Assembly: GCA_002309635.1 (NCBI GenBank)
Contig: DBXO01000039.1
Span: 35,353-99,352 of the forward strand
Direction of reading: 5' to 3'
Source: Ruminococcus flavefaciens
Lineage (GTDB): Bacteria; Bacillota; Clostridia; Oscillospirales; Ruminococcaceae
DNA: 64,000 nucleotides
Both the position numbers and the translations under genes were made by a program. Below, piece after piece: positions 7,226 to 16,101 of the stretch. A model generated the notes under the pieces. The model did not search any database. It had not been told where the DNA came from and worked only from the letters and a program-made list of their open reading frames with translations. Each line of letters starts with the position of its first letter. The first letter of the stretch is position 1.

Positions 7226-8212
7226 TCAGTATTCCAGTATTATTCCGCCGTAGGTAAGTCCTGCGCCGAAGCCTATGAGAGCAAGCTTCTGTCCGCGCCT
7301 GATAAGTCCCTTTTCTATGCCCTCGCTGAGTGCAAGAGGTATCGAAGCGCTTGAAGTATTGCCGTAATGGTCGAGAGTGACTATGAACTTCTCCATAGGT
7401 GCTCCCAGCTTCTTTGCAGCGGTCTCGATTATCCTTATATTTGCCTGATGAGGTATGAACCAGTCTATATCGTCCTTGGTGACGCCTATCTTCTCAGCCG
7501 CCAGCTCGAAAGACCTCGGAAGAGCCTGCACCGCAAACTTGTATACCTCCTTGCCGTTCTGTCTAAGCTTGTGAAGAGGAGCCTCGGGAAAGGGATCGGC
7601 AAAATCGTTTTCCTGCGCCACCTCAGGAGCTACGCTGAGCGCCCTGGCACAAAGGAGCGAAGCGCCGCTTCCGTCGGAGCGGAGCACCGAGGAATAGAGC
7701 TTGTCACTCTTTTCAAGCACTGCTGCTGCTGCTCCGTCACCGAAGAGTATGCACGATGTACGGTCAGTAAAATCAAGGAACCGCGAAAGAGCTTCATTTG
7801 CCACTACAAGCACATATCTGAGACTGTCATCGGTCTCAAGGAAGCGTCTTGCGGTATCCGCAGCGTATACGAATCCCGAACAGGCTGCATTCATATCGAA
7901 TGCGGCAGCATTGACAGCTCCGATCTCGTGCTGTATTATGCTTGCCATGCTCGGGGTATGAAAATCGGACGTAGCCGTGCACGATATTACAAGGCCAACC
8001 TCGGCAGGGTCTATCCCTGCAGCTTCGATAGCTTTAAGAGCCGCCTGCCTGCCCATATACCATGTGGGCTCCCAGCCTGCCATGGGACGCTCGGTTATAC
8101 CCGTCCTTGTACGTATCCACTCATCATCAGTCTCTATAAATCGGGTAAAGTCATCATTCTTCAAAACCTGCCCCGGCACGTACCTGCCCATTCCCAAAAT
8201 ACTTATGCCCAT
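7226..8212 (-). CDS. fabH: 3-oxoacyl-[acyl-carrier-protein] synthase III (FabH)
   Basis: FabH starts fatty-acid synthesis by condensing an acyl-CoA primer with malonyl-ACP. From the ATG at 8212 it has 328 residues, the family's length; AAGGAG lies 7 bases upstream, and a longer reading to 8338 would add an unrelated hydrophobic stretch. The triad is present: Cys111 in NAACSGFVYA, His255 in IPHQANIR, and Asn285 in HYGNTSSAS. It is the first gene of the operon and diverges from fabD across a 286-base AT-rich gap. In Firmicutes acpP often follows fabH, but here fabK does. Confidence 0.97.
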   Translation of the reverse strand: MGISILGMGRYVPGQVLKNDDFTRFIETDDEWIRTRTGITERPMAGWEPTWYMGRQAALKAIEAAGIDPAEVGLVISCTATSDFHTPSMASIIQHEIGAVNAAAFDMNAACSGFVYAADTARRFLETDDSLRYVLVVANEALSRFLDFTDRTSCILFGDGAAAAVLEKSDKLYSSVLRSDGSGASLLCARALSVAPEVAQENDFADPFPEAPLHKLRQNGKEVYKFAVQALPRSFELAAEKIGVTKDDIDWFIPHQANIRIIETAAKKLGAPMEKFIVTLDHYGNTSSASIPLALSEGIEKGLIRRGQKLALIGFGAGLTYGGIILEY

Positions 8213-8498
8213 TAAAAAGCTCCTTAGAATAAATAAAATTATGAAAATACAGTTGTAAAAACCGTAAATATATGTTATAGTAGTAATGTCGGCAGCGCCG
8301 CAGCAGAGACTTTTCTGCGTCCGGGCGCAATACCACACATATTATATTGTAAATCATTTTGAGGTTTTTTGCAACGATATTTCAGCACTTTGATAATTTA
8401 AAGACTAAATATCGTCACTTCTCACAAATTTACAATCAGGCAACAGGAGATTTTCACCAATACTTTGTATATAACATACAGAAAGGAAGTTATTTATT
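8213..8498. other. Divergent fabH-fabD intergenic region
   Basis: This 286-base AT-rich gap must hold the promoters for both the leftward fabH operon and the rightward fabD operon. Several weak TTTACA-like and TATAAT-like hexamers occur on each strand, but none has a clean 16-18 base spacing, so no promoter is called. The string CTTTGATAATTTAAAG at 8388-8403 vaguely recalls FabT-type boxes but is not a true palindrome. GAAAGGAAG before the fabD ATG is its ribosome site. Confidence 0.4.
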
Positions 8499-9407
8499 AT
8501 GACAATTGCACTATTTTCAGGACAGGGCTCGCAGTACGAGGGCATGGGAAAAGACATAGCTGAGGCTATGCCCGGACTCATGGACGTATACGAGACAGGC
8601 TCCGAGATACTCGGGTATGACCTGAAAAATATCTGCTTCGAGGCTTCCCTTGAGGAGCTGTCAAGAACGATCAACTCTCAGCCCGCTATCATGGCCACAT
8701 CTATCGTATGCCTCAAGGCGGCTCAGTCGAAGGGCTTCACCTTTGACGGAGTGGCAGGCCACTCCCTCGGAGAATATGCTGCCATGTACGCTTCGGAAAT
8801 GATCTCCCTGGAGGACGCTTTCCGCCTTATAAAGGCAAGAGCCGCCGCTATGGAGGAGGCTACCGCTTCTTCAAAGGGTGCTATGGCTGCGGTCATGAAA
8901 ATAACTCCCGAGGAGGTCGAGCGCGTATGCGGCAAGGTCAAGGAATACGTCACAGCCGTAAACTATAACTCCCCTGCTCAGACCGTTATCGCAGGCACTC
9001 CCGAAGGTATCGCCGAGGCAAGCGACATTTTCTCGGAAATGAAGGCAAGGGTTATCCCTCTTAACGTTGCAGGCGCTTTCCATTCAAAGCTCATGCAGCC
9101 TGCTGCCGATAAATTCTACGAGACCGCAAAGACTGTCAGCTTCAGGGCCCCTGCAGTGAAGTACTACTCGAACCTGACAGGCGGCGAGCTTACGGACTTC
9201 TCGGATATGGCTGCAATGCTTGCAAAGCATATAGTTTCGCCTGTGCGCTTCACCTCGGAGCTCGCTGCAATGCAGGAAGCGGGAGCTGATAAATTCGTTG
9301 AATTCGGTCCCGGAAGAACTCTTACGGGACTTGTAAAGAAGACACTCAAGGACATAACAGCAGTAAATGTTGAGGATCTCGACACACTTGAAGGAGCATT
9401 ATCATGA
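8499..9407 (+). CDS. fabD: Malonyl-CoA:ACP transacylase FabD
   Basis: FabD loads malonyl groups from CoA to the acyl carrier protein, supplying FabH and FabF. It has 302 residues. The oxyanion motif GQGSQYEGMG is at residues 8-17, the nucleophile Ser89 in GHSLGEYAA, the conserved Arg in the FRLIKARAAAM helix (about 113), and the catalytic His195 in GAFHSKLM. GAAAGGAAG precedes the ATG. It is divergent from the rest of the fab operon rather than within it, and its stop overlaps the aroE start by four bases, tying fatty-acid and shikimate genes together. Confidence 0.97.
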   Translation: MTIALFSGQGSQYEGMGKDIAEAMPGLMDVYETGSEILGYDLKNICFEASLEELSRTINSQPAIMATSIVCLKAAQSKGFTFDGVAGHSLGEYAAMYASEMISLEDAFRLIKARAAAMEEATASSKGAMAAVMKITPEEVERVCGKVKEYVTAVNYNSPAQTVIAGTPEGIAEASDIFSEMKARVIPLNVAGAFHSKLMQPAADKFYETAKTVSFRAPAVKYYSNLTGGELTDFSDMAAMLAKHIVSPVRFTSELAAMQEAGADKFVEFGPGRTLTGLVKKTLKDITAVNVEDLDTLEGALS

Positions 9408-10240
9408 ATAAATTCGCACTTATAGGACACCCCCTCGGACACTCAATGTCCCCTCTCATACACGAAAAGCTGTTCGCTCTCAGCGGTCTTGAAGATACAT
9501 CATATGAGCTTATAGACATAGCTCCCGAAGCTGTATCGGGCAGCCGCGGACTTCTCGAAACTCTCCGCGGTCTCAACGTCACTATCCCCCACAAGCAGGC
9601 TGTTATCGCCCTTGTGGACGAACTTGCGGAAAGCGCTCAGCGCTATAACTCAGTAAACTGCATAAGCAACGACGGCGGCAGACTTGTCGGCTACAATACC
9701 GACTGCGACGGTTTCCTGCGCTCTGCGGAGCTCCTCCCCATCGGAGGCAATGTGGCTATACTCGGCTGCGGCGGCGTAGGCAGGATGATAGCTATCGAGG
9801 TAGCCCGTCACGGCGGAAACATCACCCTCGCAGTCATTCCTCAGGATATCAGGAACGCTCAGCTCCTCATGGCTGAGATACTGGCAAAGTGCAGCAACGC
9901 CTCCGTCAGGATCGCGGATATCTCCACTCTTGACGGCAGCTATGACCTGCTCATCAACGCTACTCCCGTAGGCATGTACCCCAAGGTGGACGCCTGCGCG
10001 GTAAGCGATACCATAATCGAAAACAGCGGCAGTGTTTTTGACGTTATCTACAATCCCACTGAAACTCTCCTTATGAAAAAGGCGCGTGCGCTCGGAAAGA
10101 CTGCTGTGGGCGGAGCTTCAATGCTCGTATATCAGGCTGTAAAGGCTCACGAGATTTGGTACGGCGGCAGCTTTGCTCCCGAGGATATCTCAAAGATAAT
10201 CACCGATGTGGAGAATGCTGTTAACAGCATGAACAAGTAA
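9404..10240 (+). CDS. aroE: Shikimate dehydrogenase AroE
   Basis: AroE reduces 3-dehydroshikimate to shikimate with NADPH in chorismate synthesis. The 278-residue chain has the substrate-binding GHPLGHSMSP (residues 8-17), catalytic Lys64 in NVTIPHKQ, Asp100 in NTDCDGF and the NADP loop GCGGVGRM near residue 122. The closing GASMLVYQAVKAHEIW is typical. The ATG sits inside the fabD stop region (ATGA). Function is secure. The pathway partner aroK lies one gene downstream. Confidence 0.96.
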   Translation: MNKFALIGHPLGHSMSPLIHEKLFALSGLEDTSYELIDIAPEAVSGSRGLLETLRGLNVTIPHKQAVIALVDELAESAQRYNSVNCISNDGGRLVGYNTDCDGFLRSAELLPIGGNVAILGCGGVGRMIAIEVARHGGNITLAVIPQDIRNAQLLMAEILAKCSNASVRIADISTLDGSYDLLINATPVGMYPKVDACAVSDTIIENSGSVFDVIYNPTETLLMKKARALGKTAVGGASMLVYQAVKAHEIWYGGSFAPEDISKIITDVENAVNSMNK

Positions 10241-10274
10241 TTTCCGCAAACTAACGGTTCAACAGGAGAATAAT

Positions 10275-11363
10275 ATGTCAGAACACGCCGATCAGACCAC
10301 CATATTCTACAGATTAAAGCTCAAACGCACAAGAACTCCCCTTGAAGTCATCGAAAAAATGCGAAAAACCATCAGGAAAAAGGGCGCTACCAAGAACTGG
10401 GTATGCACTGTTGACGAAAACACACAAACCATGAAAGTAGATTTCGGCGAGGACAAGGGCGAGACTTTTATCATCGCCTTTGACGAAAACAAGGTTTGCG
10501 AGGACTTCTGCAAGGTATTCTTTCCACTTTCGGGGGAGGAGTTCGACGACGAGAAAAAGAGCGAATTCAAGGCTCTGATAAACATGATACACGCCGCAAG
10601 GACTTGTTTTGCAGAAATGAAGATAACCGATGATTACGGCATTTCCGAAAGCTACCTCGACACTAAGGTGAACAAGATAGCTCTCCGCGAGCTGACAGAC
10701 GACGAGCTTCAACGTGCCAAAAGGCTTTTCGGCGAAGGTCACAGGACTGTCCGTGAGTTCATAACAGCTCTTATGTACGACCTGCGTGATCTGCCATATG
10801 ATGAGAACTTTATTCTCCATATTAACATGAACGTCTGCTGGTTTGACTATTCATTATGGGAAAAAATATCGGACGTTTTCGGAACATTCACCGAAAGCTT
10901 TTTGTACGAGACGACCGAGTATAAAAATGAAGGCAGACTCTATGATACAGAGGGATACCGCATGGAACTGTGCGGCACTTTTTTCTCTGTTCATGCCTTT
11001 ATTGACGGTATCAATGAGATAACAGACTATCATCATTACAAATCGGGCTGGGATCCGAAAAGTACACAGATGCTTCGTTTATATAATGCAAAATATCTGC
11101 CCCTTACGGAAAATGCGGACGATCTTGAAAAATGTATCATAGCTTACCGCTTTTTCATGTCAGCCCTTGAATATCTCGGATTCAAATACGTCGGAAAAGG
11201 TACAAAATATAACTTTACCATTCCCGAAGTTCTCGTGAAAGAAACAAGAAAATTTATTGAAGACGGCGATCTGAAAAAGCTCCGTTATACGTTCTGTGAA
11301 TGGAAATGGGAACGGGAAAGAGCAAAATTAAACCGACTTGCAGAAGAATTAAAAGGAGAATGA
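10275..11363 (+). CDS. Unknown soluble protein between aroE and aroK
   Basis: This 362-residue protein is not recognised. It is charged and soluble, without a signal peptide or membrane segment. It opens with a strand FYRLKLKRTRTPLEVIEKM and contains many Lys, Glu and aromatic residues. A Tyr/His-rich stretch (ITDYHHYKSGWDP, near residue 255) is followed by a basic C-terminal helix WKWERERAKLNRLAEELKGE. The start has AACAGGAGAA upstream, and the stop is one base before the aroK ATG, whose ribosome site (AAAAGGAG) lies inside it. The codons are somewhat more AT-rich in the second half than in the flanking aro genes. A metabolic role in aromatic biosynthesis cannot be claimed from sequence. Confidence 0.85.
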   Translation: MSEHADQTTIFYRLKLKRTRTPLEVIEKMRKTIRKKGATKNWVCTVDENTQTMKVDFGEDKGETFIIAFDENKVCEDFCKVFFPLSGEEFDDEKKSEFKALINMIHAARTCFAEMKITDDYGISESYLDTKVNKIALRELTDDELQRAKRLFGEGHRTVREFITALMYDLRDLPYDENFILHINMNVCWFDYSLWEKISDVFGTFTESFLYETTEYKNEGRLYDTEGYRMELCGTFFSVHAFIDGINEITDYHHYKSGWDPKSTQMLRLYNAKYLPLTENADDLEKCIIAYRFFMSALEYLGFKYVGKGTKYNFTIPEVLVKETRKFIEDGDLKKLRYTFCEWKWERERAKLNRLAEELKGE

Positions 11364-11364
11364 T

Positions 11365-11862
11365 ATGACTGTATTTTTATGCGGCTTTATGGGCTGCGGG
11401 AAATCAACTATAGGCAAGCTTGCAGCCAAAAAGCTGGGCTGCGGCTTCTGCGACACGGACGACCTCATCGTCCGCACTCTGGAAATGACCATCCCCGAGA
11501 TATTCGAGAAAAAAGGCGAGCCCTTCTTCCGTCAGACCGAGGCTGAGATAGTCAAGTCCCTCTGCGGAAAGACCACAGTCGCAGCCTGCGGCGGCGGCGC
11601 CATGCTCAATCCCGATACCGCAAAGGCTGCAAAGGACGCAGGCGCGGAGATAATCTTCCTCGATGTGCCCTTTGAGGTCTGCTACGAGCGCATAAAGGAC
11701 GACGCAAACCGCCCTATCGTTATGCGTTCAACAAAGGAAGAGCTCCGCGATCTCTATAACTCGCGCAGAGACGTTTACCTCAGACATTCGACAATCCGAC
11801 TGGAGTGCGGCGGCAGTCCCGTTGAAAATGCGGAGATGATCGCACGTTCACTCAGAAAGTGA
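11365..11862 (+). CDS. aroK: Shikimate kinase AroK
   Basis: AroK phosphorylates shikimate at the 3-hydroxyl. It has 165 residues. The P-loop GFMGCGKST is at residues 7-15, the substrate-binding Asp pair in FCDTDDLI near 31-37, a Glu/Arg segment EKKGEPFFRQTE (51-62), the glycine triplet CGGGA near 74, and the lid Arg in DDANRPI (about 112). AAAAGGAG precedes the ATG and overlaps the end of the unknown gene upstream. The order fabD-aroE-unknown-aroK suggests one transcript. Confidence 0.97.
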   Translation: MTVFLCGFMGCGKSTIGKLAAKKLGCGFCDTDDLIVRTLEMTIPEIFEKKGEPFFRQTEAEIVKSLCGKTTVAACGGGAMLNPDTAKAAKDAGAEIIFLDVPFEVCYERIKDDANRPIVMRSTKEELRDLYNSRRDVYLRHSTIRLECGGSPVENAEMIARSLRK

Positions 11863-11869
11863 GCCTGTT

Positions 11870-13039
11870 ATGCTTATCTACAACGCTGAGATACACACTA
11901 TGGACCCGCAGGGAATTATCCCCTGCGGCTGGCTGGAGACCGAGGACGGCAGTATAAAGGCCGTCGGCGAGGGCGCTCCTAAGAAGCTCCCCTCTGACAG
12001 CATAAACGCAGAGGGTGGCATGCTCCTCCCGGGATTTATAGACGCCCATACCCACCTCGGCATTATCGAGGACAGCCTTGACTTCGAGGGGGACGACTGC
12101 AACGAATCCACAGACCCCTTTACTCCGCAGATGCGTGCTGTTGACGGTATCAATCCCTTTGACCGCTGCTTTGAGGAAGCCCGTTCCCGCGGCATAACCG
12201 CCGTGGCTTCGAGCCCGGGAAGCGCTAACGCCTGCGGCGGCGAGATAGCTGCCATAAAGACCTTCGGCAGGCGTATCGATGATATGCTGATAAAGAGCTG
12301 CGGAATAAAATTCGCTCTCGGCGAAAATCCAAAGAACATATACAACGGACGCGAGGAAACTCCCGTAACGCGAATGGCTATAACCGCCCTTATCCGCGAA
12401 GGGCTCTACAAGGCGCGGAGATACGTCCATGATATGGACAGCTACTACTCCGACAGCGAGAATTACGATCCCCCCGAGTATGATATAAAATGTGAGGCTC
12501 TCATGCCCCTCCTCGACCGCAAGATCAAGGCTTTCTTCCACTGCCACCGCGCAGATGATATCTGCACGGCCATGCGTATCTCCAGGGAGTTCGGGCTCGA
12601 CCCCGTTATCATTCACGGCACCGAGGGCCATCTCATAGCCGACATCATCGCAGAGGAAGGTATCCCCGTCATATGCGGTCCTCTAATATGCGACCGATGC
12701 AAGCCCGAAATGCGTGGGCTTGAACTGAAAAACGCCTCCGTACTCCACAATAACGGCGTAAAAACAGCCATATGCACCGATCATACAGTGATACCCATAC
12801 AGTATCTGCCCCTTTCGGCACAGGCTGCCGTCAAGGGCGGTCTCGGCTTCGATGAAGCAATAAAAAATATCACCATAGCTCCCGCTGAGATACTCGGCAT
12901 AGACGAGACCACAGGCTCTCTCACAGAGGGTAAGGACGCCGATATGCAGCTCTACAGAAAGGGTGCAAATCCCCTTGACCTCATGTCAGAACCCCTTATG
13001 GTCATGGTTGACGGCATTATCTGCCGCAGGGAGATATGA
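11870..13039 (+). CDS. Metal-dependent amidohydrolase (imidazolonepropionase-like)
   Basis: This 389-residue cytosolic enzyme belongs to the amidohydrolase superfamily. It has the N-terminal beta sandwich MLIYNAEIHTMDP, the metal motif FIDAHTHLG (His60 and His62), a later FFHCHRADDI with two His, VIIHGTEGHL, the Asp-containing AICTDHTVIPI, and the closing NPLDLMSEPLMVMVDG strand that returns to the sandwich. The substrate cannot be told from sequence; the closest general type is the imidazolonepropionase-like group of cyclic amide hydrolases. It begins 7 bases after aroK with only a weak ribosome site. Its stop overlaps the start of the LRR-dockerin gene (ATGA). Confidence 0.88.
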   Translation: MLIYNAEIHTMDPQGIIPCGWLETEDGSIKAVGEGAPKKLPSDSINAEGGMLLPGFIDAHTHLGIIEDSLDFEGDDCNESTDPFTPQMRAVDGINPFDRCFEEARSRGITAVASSPGSANACGGEIAAIKTFGRRIDDMLIKSCGIKFALGENPKNIYNGREETPVTRMAITALIREGLYKARRYVHDMDSYYSDSENYDPPEYDIKCEALMPLLDRKIKAFFHCHRADDICTAMRISREFGLDPVIIHGTEGHLIADIIAEEGIPVICGPLICDRCKPEMRGLELKNASVLHNNGVKTAICTDHTVIPIQYLPLSAQAAVKGGLGFDEAIKNITIAPAEILGIDETTGSLTEGKDADMQLYRKGANPLDLMSEPLMVMVDGIICRREI

Positions 13040-14250
13040 AAGGGGCAGTTTTCGCAGCGCTCACCGCTGCGGCTCTTATAATCCCCTCAAATACAGCTTT
13101 TGCAGCCGACAGCGGCTCTGCTTCGGGATTTGCTCTGAAATACGAGATCAAGGACAAGCAGGTCACGGTAACAGGCTGCACAGGCAAGACCACAGCTCTT
13201 AATATACCAGCCGAGATAGAGGGACTTCCCGTTACCTCAGTGGCGGAGAACGCCTTTGCCGGAAACGGGGATATAACCTCCTGTGTGCTCCCAGACAGCA
13301 TTAAGTCTGTAGGTGCAAAGGCTTTCAGCACCTGCCCGAGACTCGGCAGCGTGACTATAGGAAAAAACGTGGCAAGCATCGGCGATTACGCCTTTACCGC
13401 CTGCCCGGTACTCTCCTCGGTCACTGTAAGTACGGGCAACGCCTCCTACCGCAGTACCGGCGGCTGTCTCTACAGCGGCGGCGATACCCTTATCCTGTAT
13501 GCAGGCGGCGTGAACGCCGTTATCAGCGACAAGACCAGGATCGTCGGCAAGGGTGCTTTCTTCGGCAGGACAAATATAGTTTCAGTGACCTTTCCCAAAA
13601 GCGTAACAGCTTTGGGCGACTACGCCTTTTCGGGCTGCCTTTCACTGAAAAGCGCTGATATACCCGATTCGGTCACATCTCTCGGAAAGGGCTGCTTTAT
13701 GAGCTGCAATGCCCTTGAAAGCGCAGATCTCGGCGCTTCACTGAAAACTGTGCCCGAAAACTGCTTTCATTCCTGCAATTCACTTGAAAAGGTGAACATT
13801 CCCGACAGTATAACAGCCATAGAGGAGAACGCTTTCTACAGCTGCACCGCTCTCGGAGAGCTGTATATCCCCTCATCGGTCACTTCCATAGGCAGGGACG
13901 CCGTAGGAAGAAAATACGACGTTAGAAGTTCGTCTTCCGAAAATGTACAGGACTTTGTCATTAGCGGAAAGTCAGGCTCGGCTGCGGAAAAATATGCCGC
14001 TGAGTATAAGCTCGGCTTCAAAGACGTATCCTGCAAAAAGGGCGACGTAAACGGCGACAGCTTCACCGACGCGGTTGACGCCTCCGCTGTGCTTGCGGAA
14101 TATGCGCGTATATCCTCAGGAAAGTCTGCTTCCTTCGGTTCCGAACAGAAAAAAGCCGCCGACTGGAACGACGACGGCATCACGGACGCAGTGGACGCCT
14201 CGGGCATACTTGCGGAATATGCAAGACTTTCCTCAAAGAAAACCGCATAG
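13036..14250 (+). CDS. Secreted BspA-type leucine-rich-repeat protein with a C-terminal dockerin
   Basis: The 404-residue protein starts with a signal peptide (basic MKG, hydrophobic core, cleavage after AFA near residue 23). Residues about 30-320 hold LRR_5/BspA repeats of the pattern VTSLGKGCFMSCNALESADL, with conserved A/C-F and L-x-S positions. The last 70 residues are a dockerin with two calcium loops: GDVNGDSFTDAVDASAVLAE and DWNDDGITDAVDASGILAEY. This dockerin is symmetrical and unlike those of the cellulases in this window, so it should dock to a different cohesin. The gene overlaps the amidohydrolase by four bases, an odd pairing of a cytosolic enzyme with a surface protein. Adhesion or cellulosome decoration is the likely role. 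Confidence 0.88.
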   Translation: MKGAVFAALTAAALIIPSNTAFAADSGSASGFALKYEIKDKQVTVTGCTGKTTALNIPAEIEGLPVTSVAENAFAGNGDITSCVLPDSIKSVGAKAFSTCPRLGSVTIGKNVASIGDYAFTACPVLSSVTVSTGNASYRSTGGCLYSGGDTLILYAGGVNAVISDKTRIVGKGAFFGRTNIVSVTFPKSVTALGDYAFSGCLSLKSADIPDSVTSLGKGCFMSCNALESADLGASLKTVPENCFHSCNSLEKVNIPDSITAIEENAFYSCTALGELYIPSSVTSIGRDAVGRKYDVRSSSSENVQDFVISGKSGSAAEKYAAEYKLGFKDVSCKKGDVNGDSFTDAVDASAVLAEYARISSGKSASFGSEQKKAADWNDDGITDAVDASGILAEYARLSSKKTA

Positions 14251-14364
14251 TTTTTGTATCTGTGCTTTAACACTGAGTTACTTTAATATAACACATTGCT
14301 TTTTTCGCCAAAACCCGACCAATTTTGAAAATAAAATTCTATGTACTGCCTTCTTCCCAAACTA

Positions 14365-14393
14365 TTGACATAAGGCGTAAAAAATAGTATCAT
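14365..14393 (+). promoter_or_regulatory. guaB promoter
   Basis: TTGACA at 14365-14370 and TATCAT at 14388-14393 are separated by 17 bases, 36 bases before the guaB ATG. The -35 is perfect. No riboswitch-sized leader fits. Confidence 0.85.
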
Positions 14394-14429
14394 TAAAGTT
14401 AATATTACAACTGCAAGGAGGAATTTTTT

Positions 14430-15902
14430 ATGCTGACTGATATGAACAGCAAATTTCAGAAGGAAGGTCTTACCTTCGACGATGTGCTGCTTATCCCCGC
14501 TGAATCAAACGTTACGCCCAACATGATCCAGATCGGTACTCAGCTCACTAAAACCGTTCGACTCAATACTCCTATCATGACTGCCGCTATGGACACCGTT
14601 ACGGATTCGCGCATGGCTATCGCTATCGCTCGTGAGGGCGGTATCGGTATTATCCACAAGAATATGTCCATCGAACAGCAGGCTGACGAGGTTGACAAGG
14701 TAAAGAGAAGCGAAAACGGCGTTATCGTTAACCCCTTCTCCCTTACCGAGGATCATATCGTTGCCGACGCTGACGAGATCATGGGCAAGTTCAAGATCTC
14801 AGGCGTTCCGATAGTTGACGGCAAGGGCAAGCTCGTTGGTATCATCACCAACAGGGATATGCGCTTCCTCACAGACTTTAATGCCAAGATCTCCGACGTT
14901 ATGACAAAGGACAACCTTATCACAGCTCCCGTCGGTACTACTCTCGAAACGGCTCAGGAAATTCTCCGTGCACATAAGATCGAAAAGCTCCCTATCGTTG
15001 ACGAGGCAGGCTACCTCAAGGGACTTATCACAATAAAGGATATCGAAAAGTCGGTACAGTACCCCAACTCCGCCCGCGACAACAAGGGCAGACTTCTCTG
15101 CGGCGCTGCTATCGGCGTTACCGCAAACGTTCTCGAAAGAGCAAAGGCTCTTATTGATGCACAGGTGGACGTACTCGTTCTCGACTCTGCTCACGGCCAC
15201 AGTGCAAATATCATCAAGTGCCTGAAAATGGTCAAGGAGGCTTTCCCCGAGATCCCCGTTATCGCTGGAAATATCGCTACTGCCGAAGCCGCTGAGGCTC
15301 TCATCGCAGCAGGCGCAGACTGCCTCAAGGTAGGTATCGGACCGGGCTCCATCTGTACGACCCGTGTGGTCGCAGGTATCGGCGTTCCGCAGATCACGGC
15401 AGTTTACGACGTTGCATGCGTTGCTCAGAAGTACGGTATCCCCGTTATCGCTGACGGCGGTATCAAGTACTCGGGAGATATCGTAAAGGCTCTTGCAGCA
15501 GGCGCAAATGTAGTTATGCTCGGCTCGCTCCTTGCAGGCTGTGCAGAAGCTCCGGGTGAAACAGAGATATATCAGGGCCGTCAGTTCAAGGTATACAGAG
15601 GCATGGGCAGTCTCGGCGCCATGGCATGCGGCTCCAAGGACAGATACTTCCAGGAAGGCGCAAAGAAGCTTGTTCCCGAGGGCGTTGAGGGACGTGTTCC
15701 CTTCAAGGGTCCCCTTGCAGATACTATATTCCAGCTCGTCGGCGGTATCCGCTCGGGTATGGGCTACTGCGGCTGCGTAGATATTTCCACTCTTCACGAA
15801 AAGGCCAAGTTCATACGCATTACAGGCGCAGGACTTAAGGAGAGCCACCCGCACGATATCTATATCACCAAGGAAGCTCCCAACTATTCAGCTCAGATAT
15901 AA
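14430..15902 (+). CDS. guaB: IMP dehydrogenase GuaB
   Basis: GuaB oxidises IMP to XMP, the committed step to GMP. It has 490 residues. The barrel begins at GLTFDDVLLIP (about 13-23). Two CBS domains occupy about residues 95-210. The catalytic Cys loop GPGSICTTRVVAGIG is near residue 305, followed by IADGGIKYSGDIVKALAAGA and the flap Arg-Tyr region. Ribosome site AAGGAGG. It is a single-gene unit with its own promoter and terminator. Confidence 0.98.
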   Translation: MLTDMNSKFQKEGLTFDDVLLIPAESNVTPNMIQIGTQLTKTVRLNTPIMTAAMDTVTDSRMAIAIAREGGIGIIHKNMSIEQQADEVDKVKRSENGVIVNPFSLTEDHIVADADEIMGKFKISGVPIVDGKGKLVGIITNRDMRFLTDFNAKISDVMTKDNLITAPVGTTLETAQEILRAHKIEKLPIVDEAGYLKGLITIKDIEKSVQYPNSARDNKGRLLCGAAIGVTANVLERAKALIDAQVDVLVLDSAHGHSANIIKCLKMVKEAFPEIPVIAGNIATAEAAEALIAAGADCLKVGIGPGSICTTRVVAGIGVPQITAVYDVACVAQKYGIPVIADGGIKYSGDIVKALAAGANVVMLGSLLAGCAEAPGETEIYQGRQFKVYRGMGSLGAMACGSKDRYFQEGAKKLVPEGVEGRVPFKGPLADTIFQLVGGIRSGMGYCGCVDISTLHEKAKFIRITGAGLKESHPHDIYITKEAPNYSAQI

Positions 15903-16016
15903 TGCAAAAGGCGGAGCAGCGTGACGCTGCACCCTTGTCACGGTGTCACTTGCTTCACGCGCTCACTATTGCCAAAAATGATAGTCGTAAATCGCTTCCG
16001 GCATAATATAAAGATG
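15903..16016. other. GuaB downstream spacer with short hairpins
   Basis: Before the terminator this spacer holds GCAGCG-TGA-CGCTGC (about 15915-15929) and the interrupted repeat TTGTCACGGTGTCACTTG. It has no reading frame of note. It may be a remnant of a dispersed repeat, but only one copy is seen here. Confidence 0.35.
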
Positions 16017-16043
16017 AAGGCGGACACAAAGTCCGCCTTTTTT
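16017..16043 (+). terminator. Terminator after guaB
   Basis: A 7-bp stem GGCGGAC/GTCCGCC with loop ACAAA is followed by six T. Confidence 0.9.
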
Positions 16044-16067
16044 GGTGATTAGTTGTCAGTGATCAGT

Positions 16068-16096
16068 AAAAAGGCCGCATTAAGCGGTCTTTTTTG
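16068..16096. terminator. Terminator of the leftward lipoprotein genes (bidirectional)
   Basis: A 7-bp stem (AGGCCGC / GCGGTCT, one G-T pair) with loop ATTAA is flanked by A5 and T6, so it can stop transcripts from either side. Confidence 0.8.
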
Positions 16097-16101
16097 TTAT
16101 G

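Noticed and set aside
8213..8338. Longer fabH start
   Set aside because: The extra 42 residues are hydrophobic and unlike FabH, while the ATG at 8212 has AAGGAG at ideal distance.
13036..14250. Cohesin or scaffoldin gene
   Set aside because: The only non-enzyme dockerin protein has LRR repeats, not cohesins; no cohesin fold pattern is seen in any frame.
14251..14429. Purine riboswitch before guaB
   Set aside because: The transcript from the TTGACA/TATCAT promoter has a leader of about 30 bases, and no purine-aptamer core is present.
14799..15854. Minus-strand open frame of 351 codons opposite guaB
   Set aside because: A shadow of IMP dehydrogenase with no start signals and Cys/Ser-rich translation.
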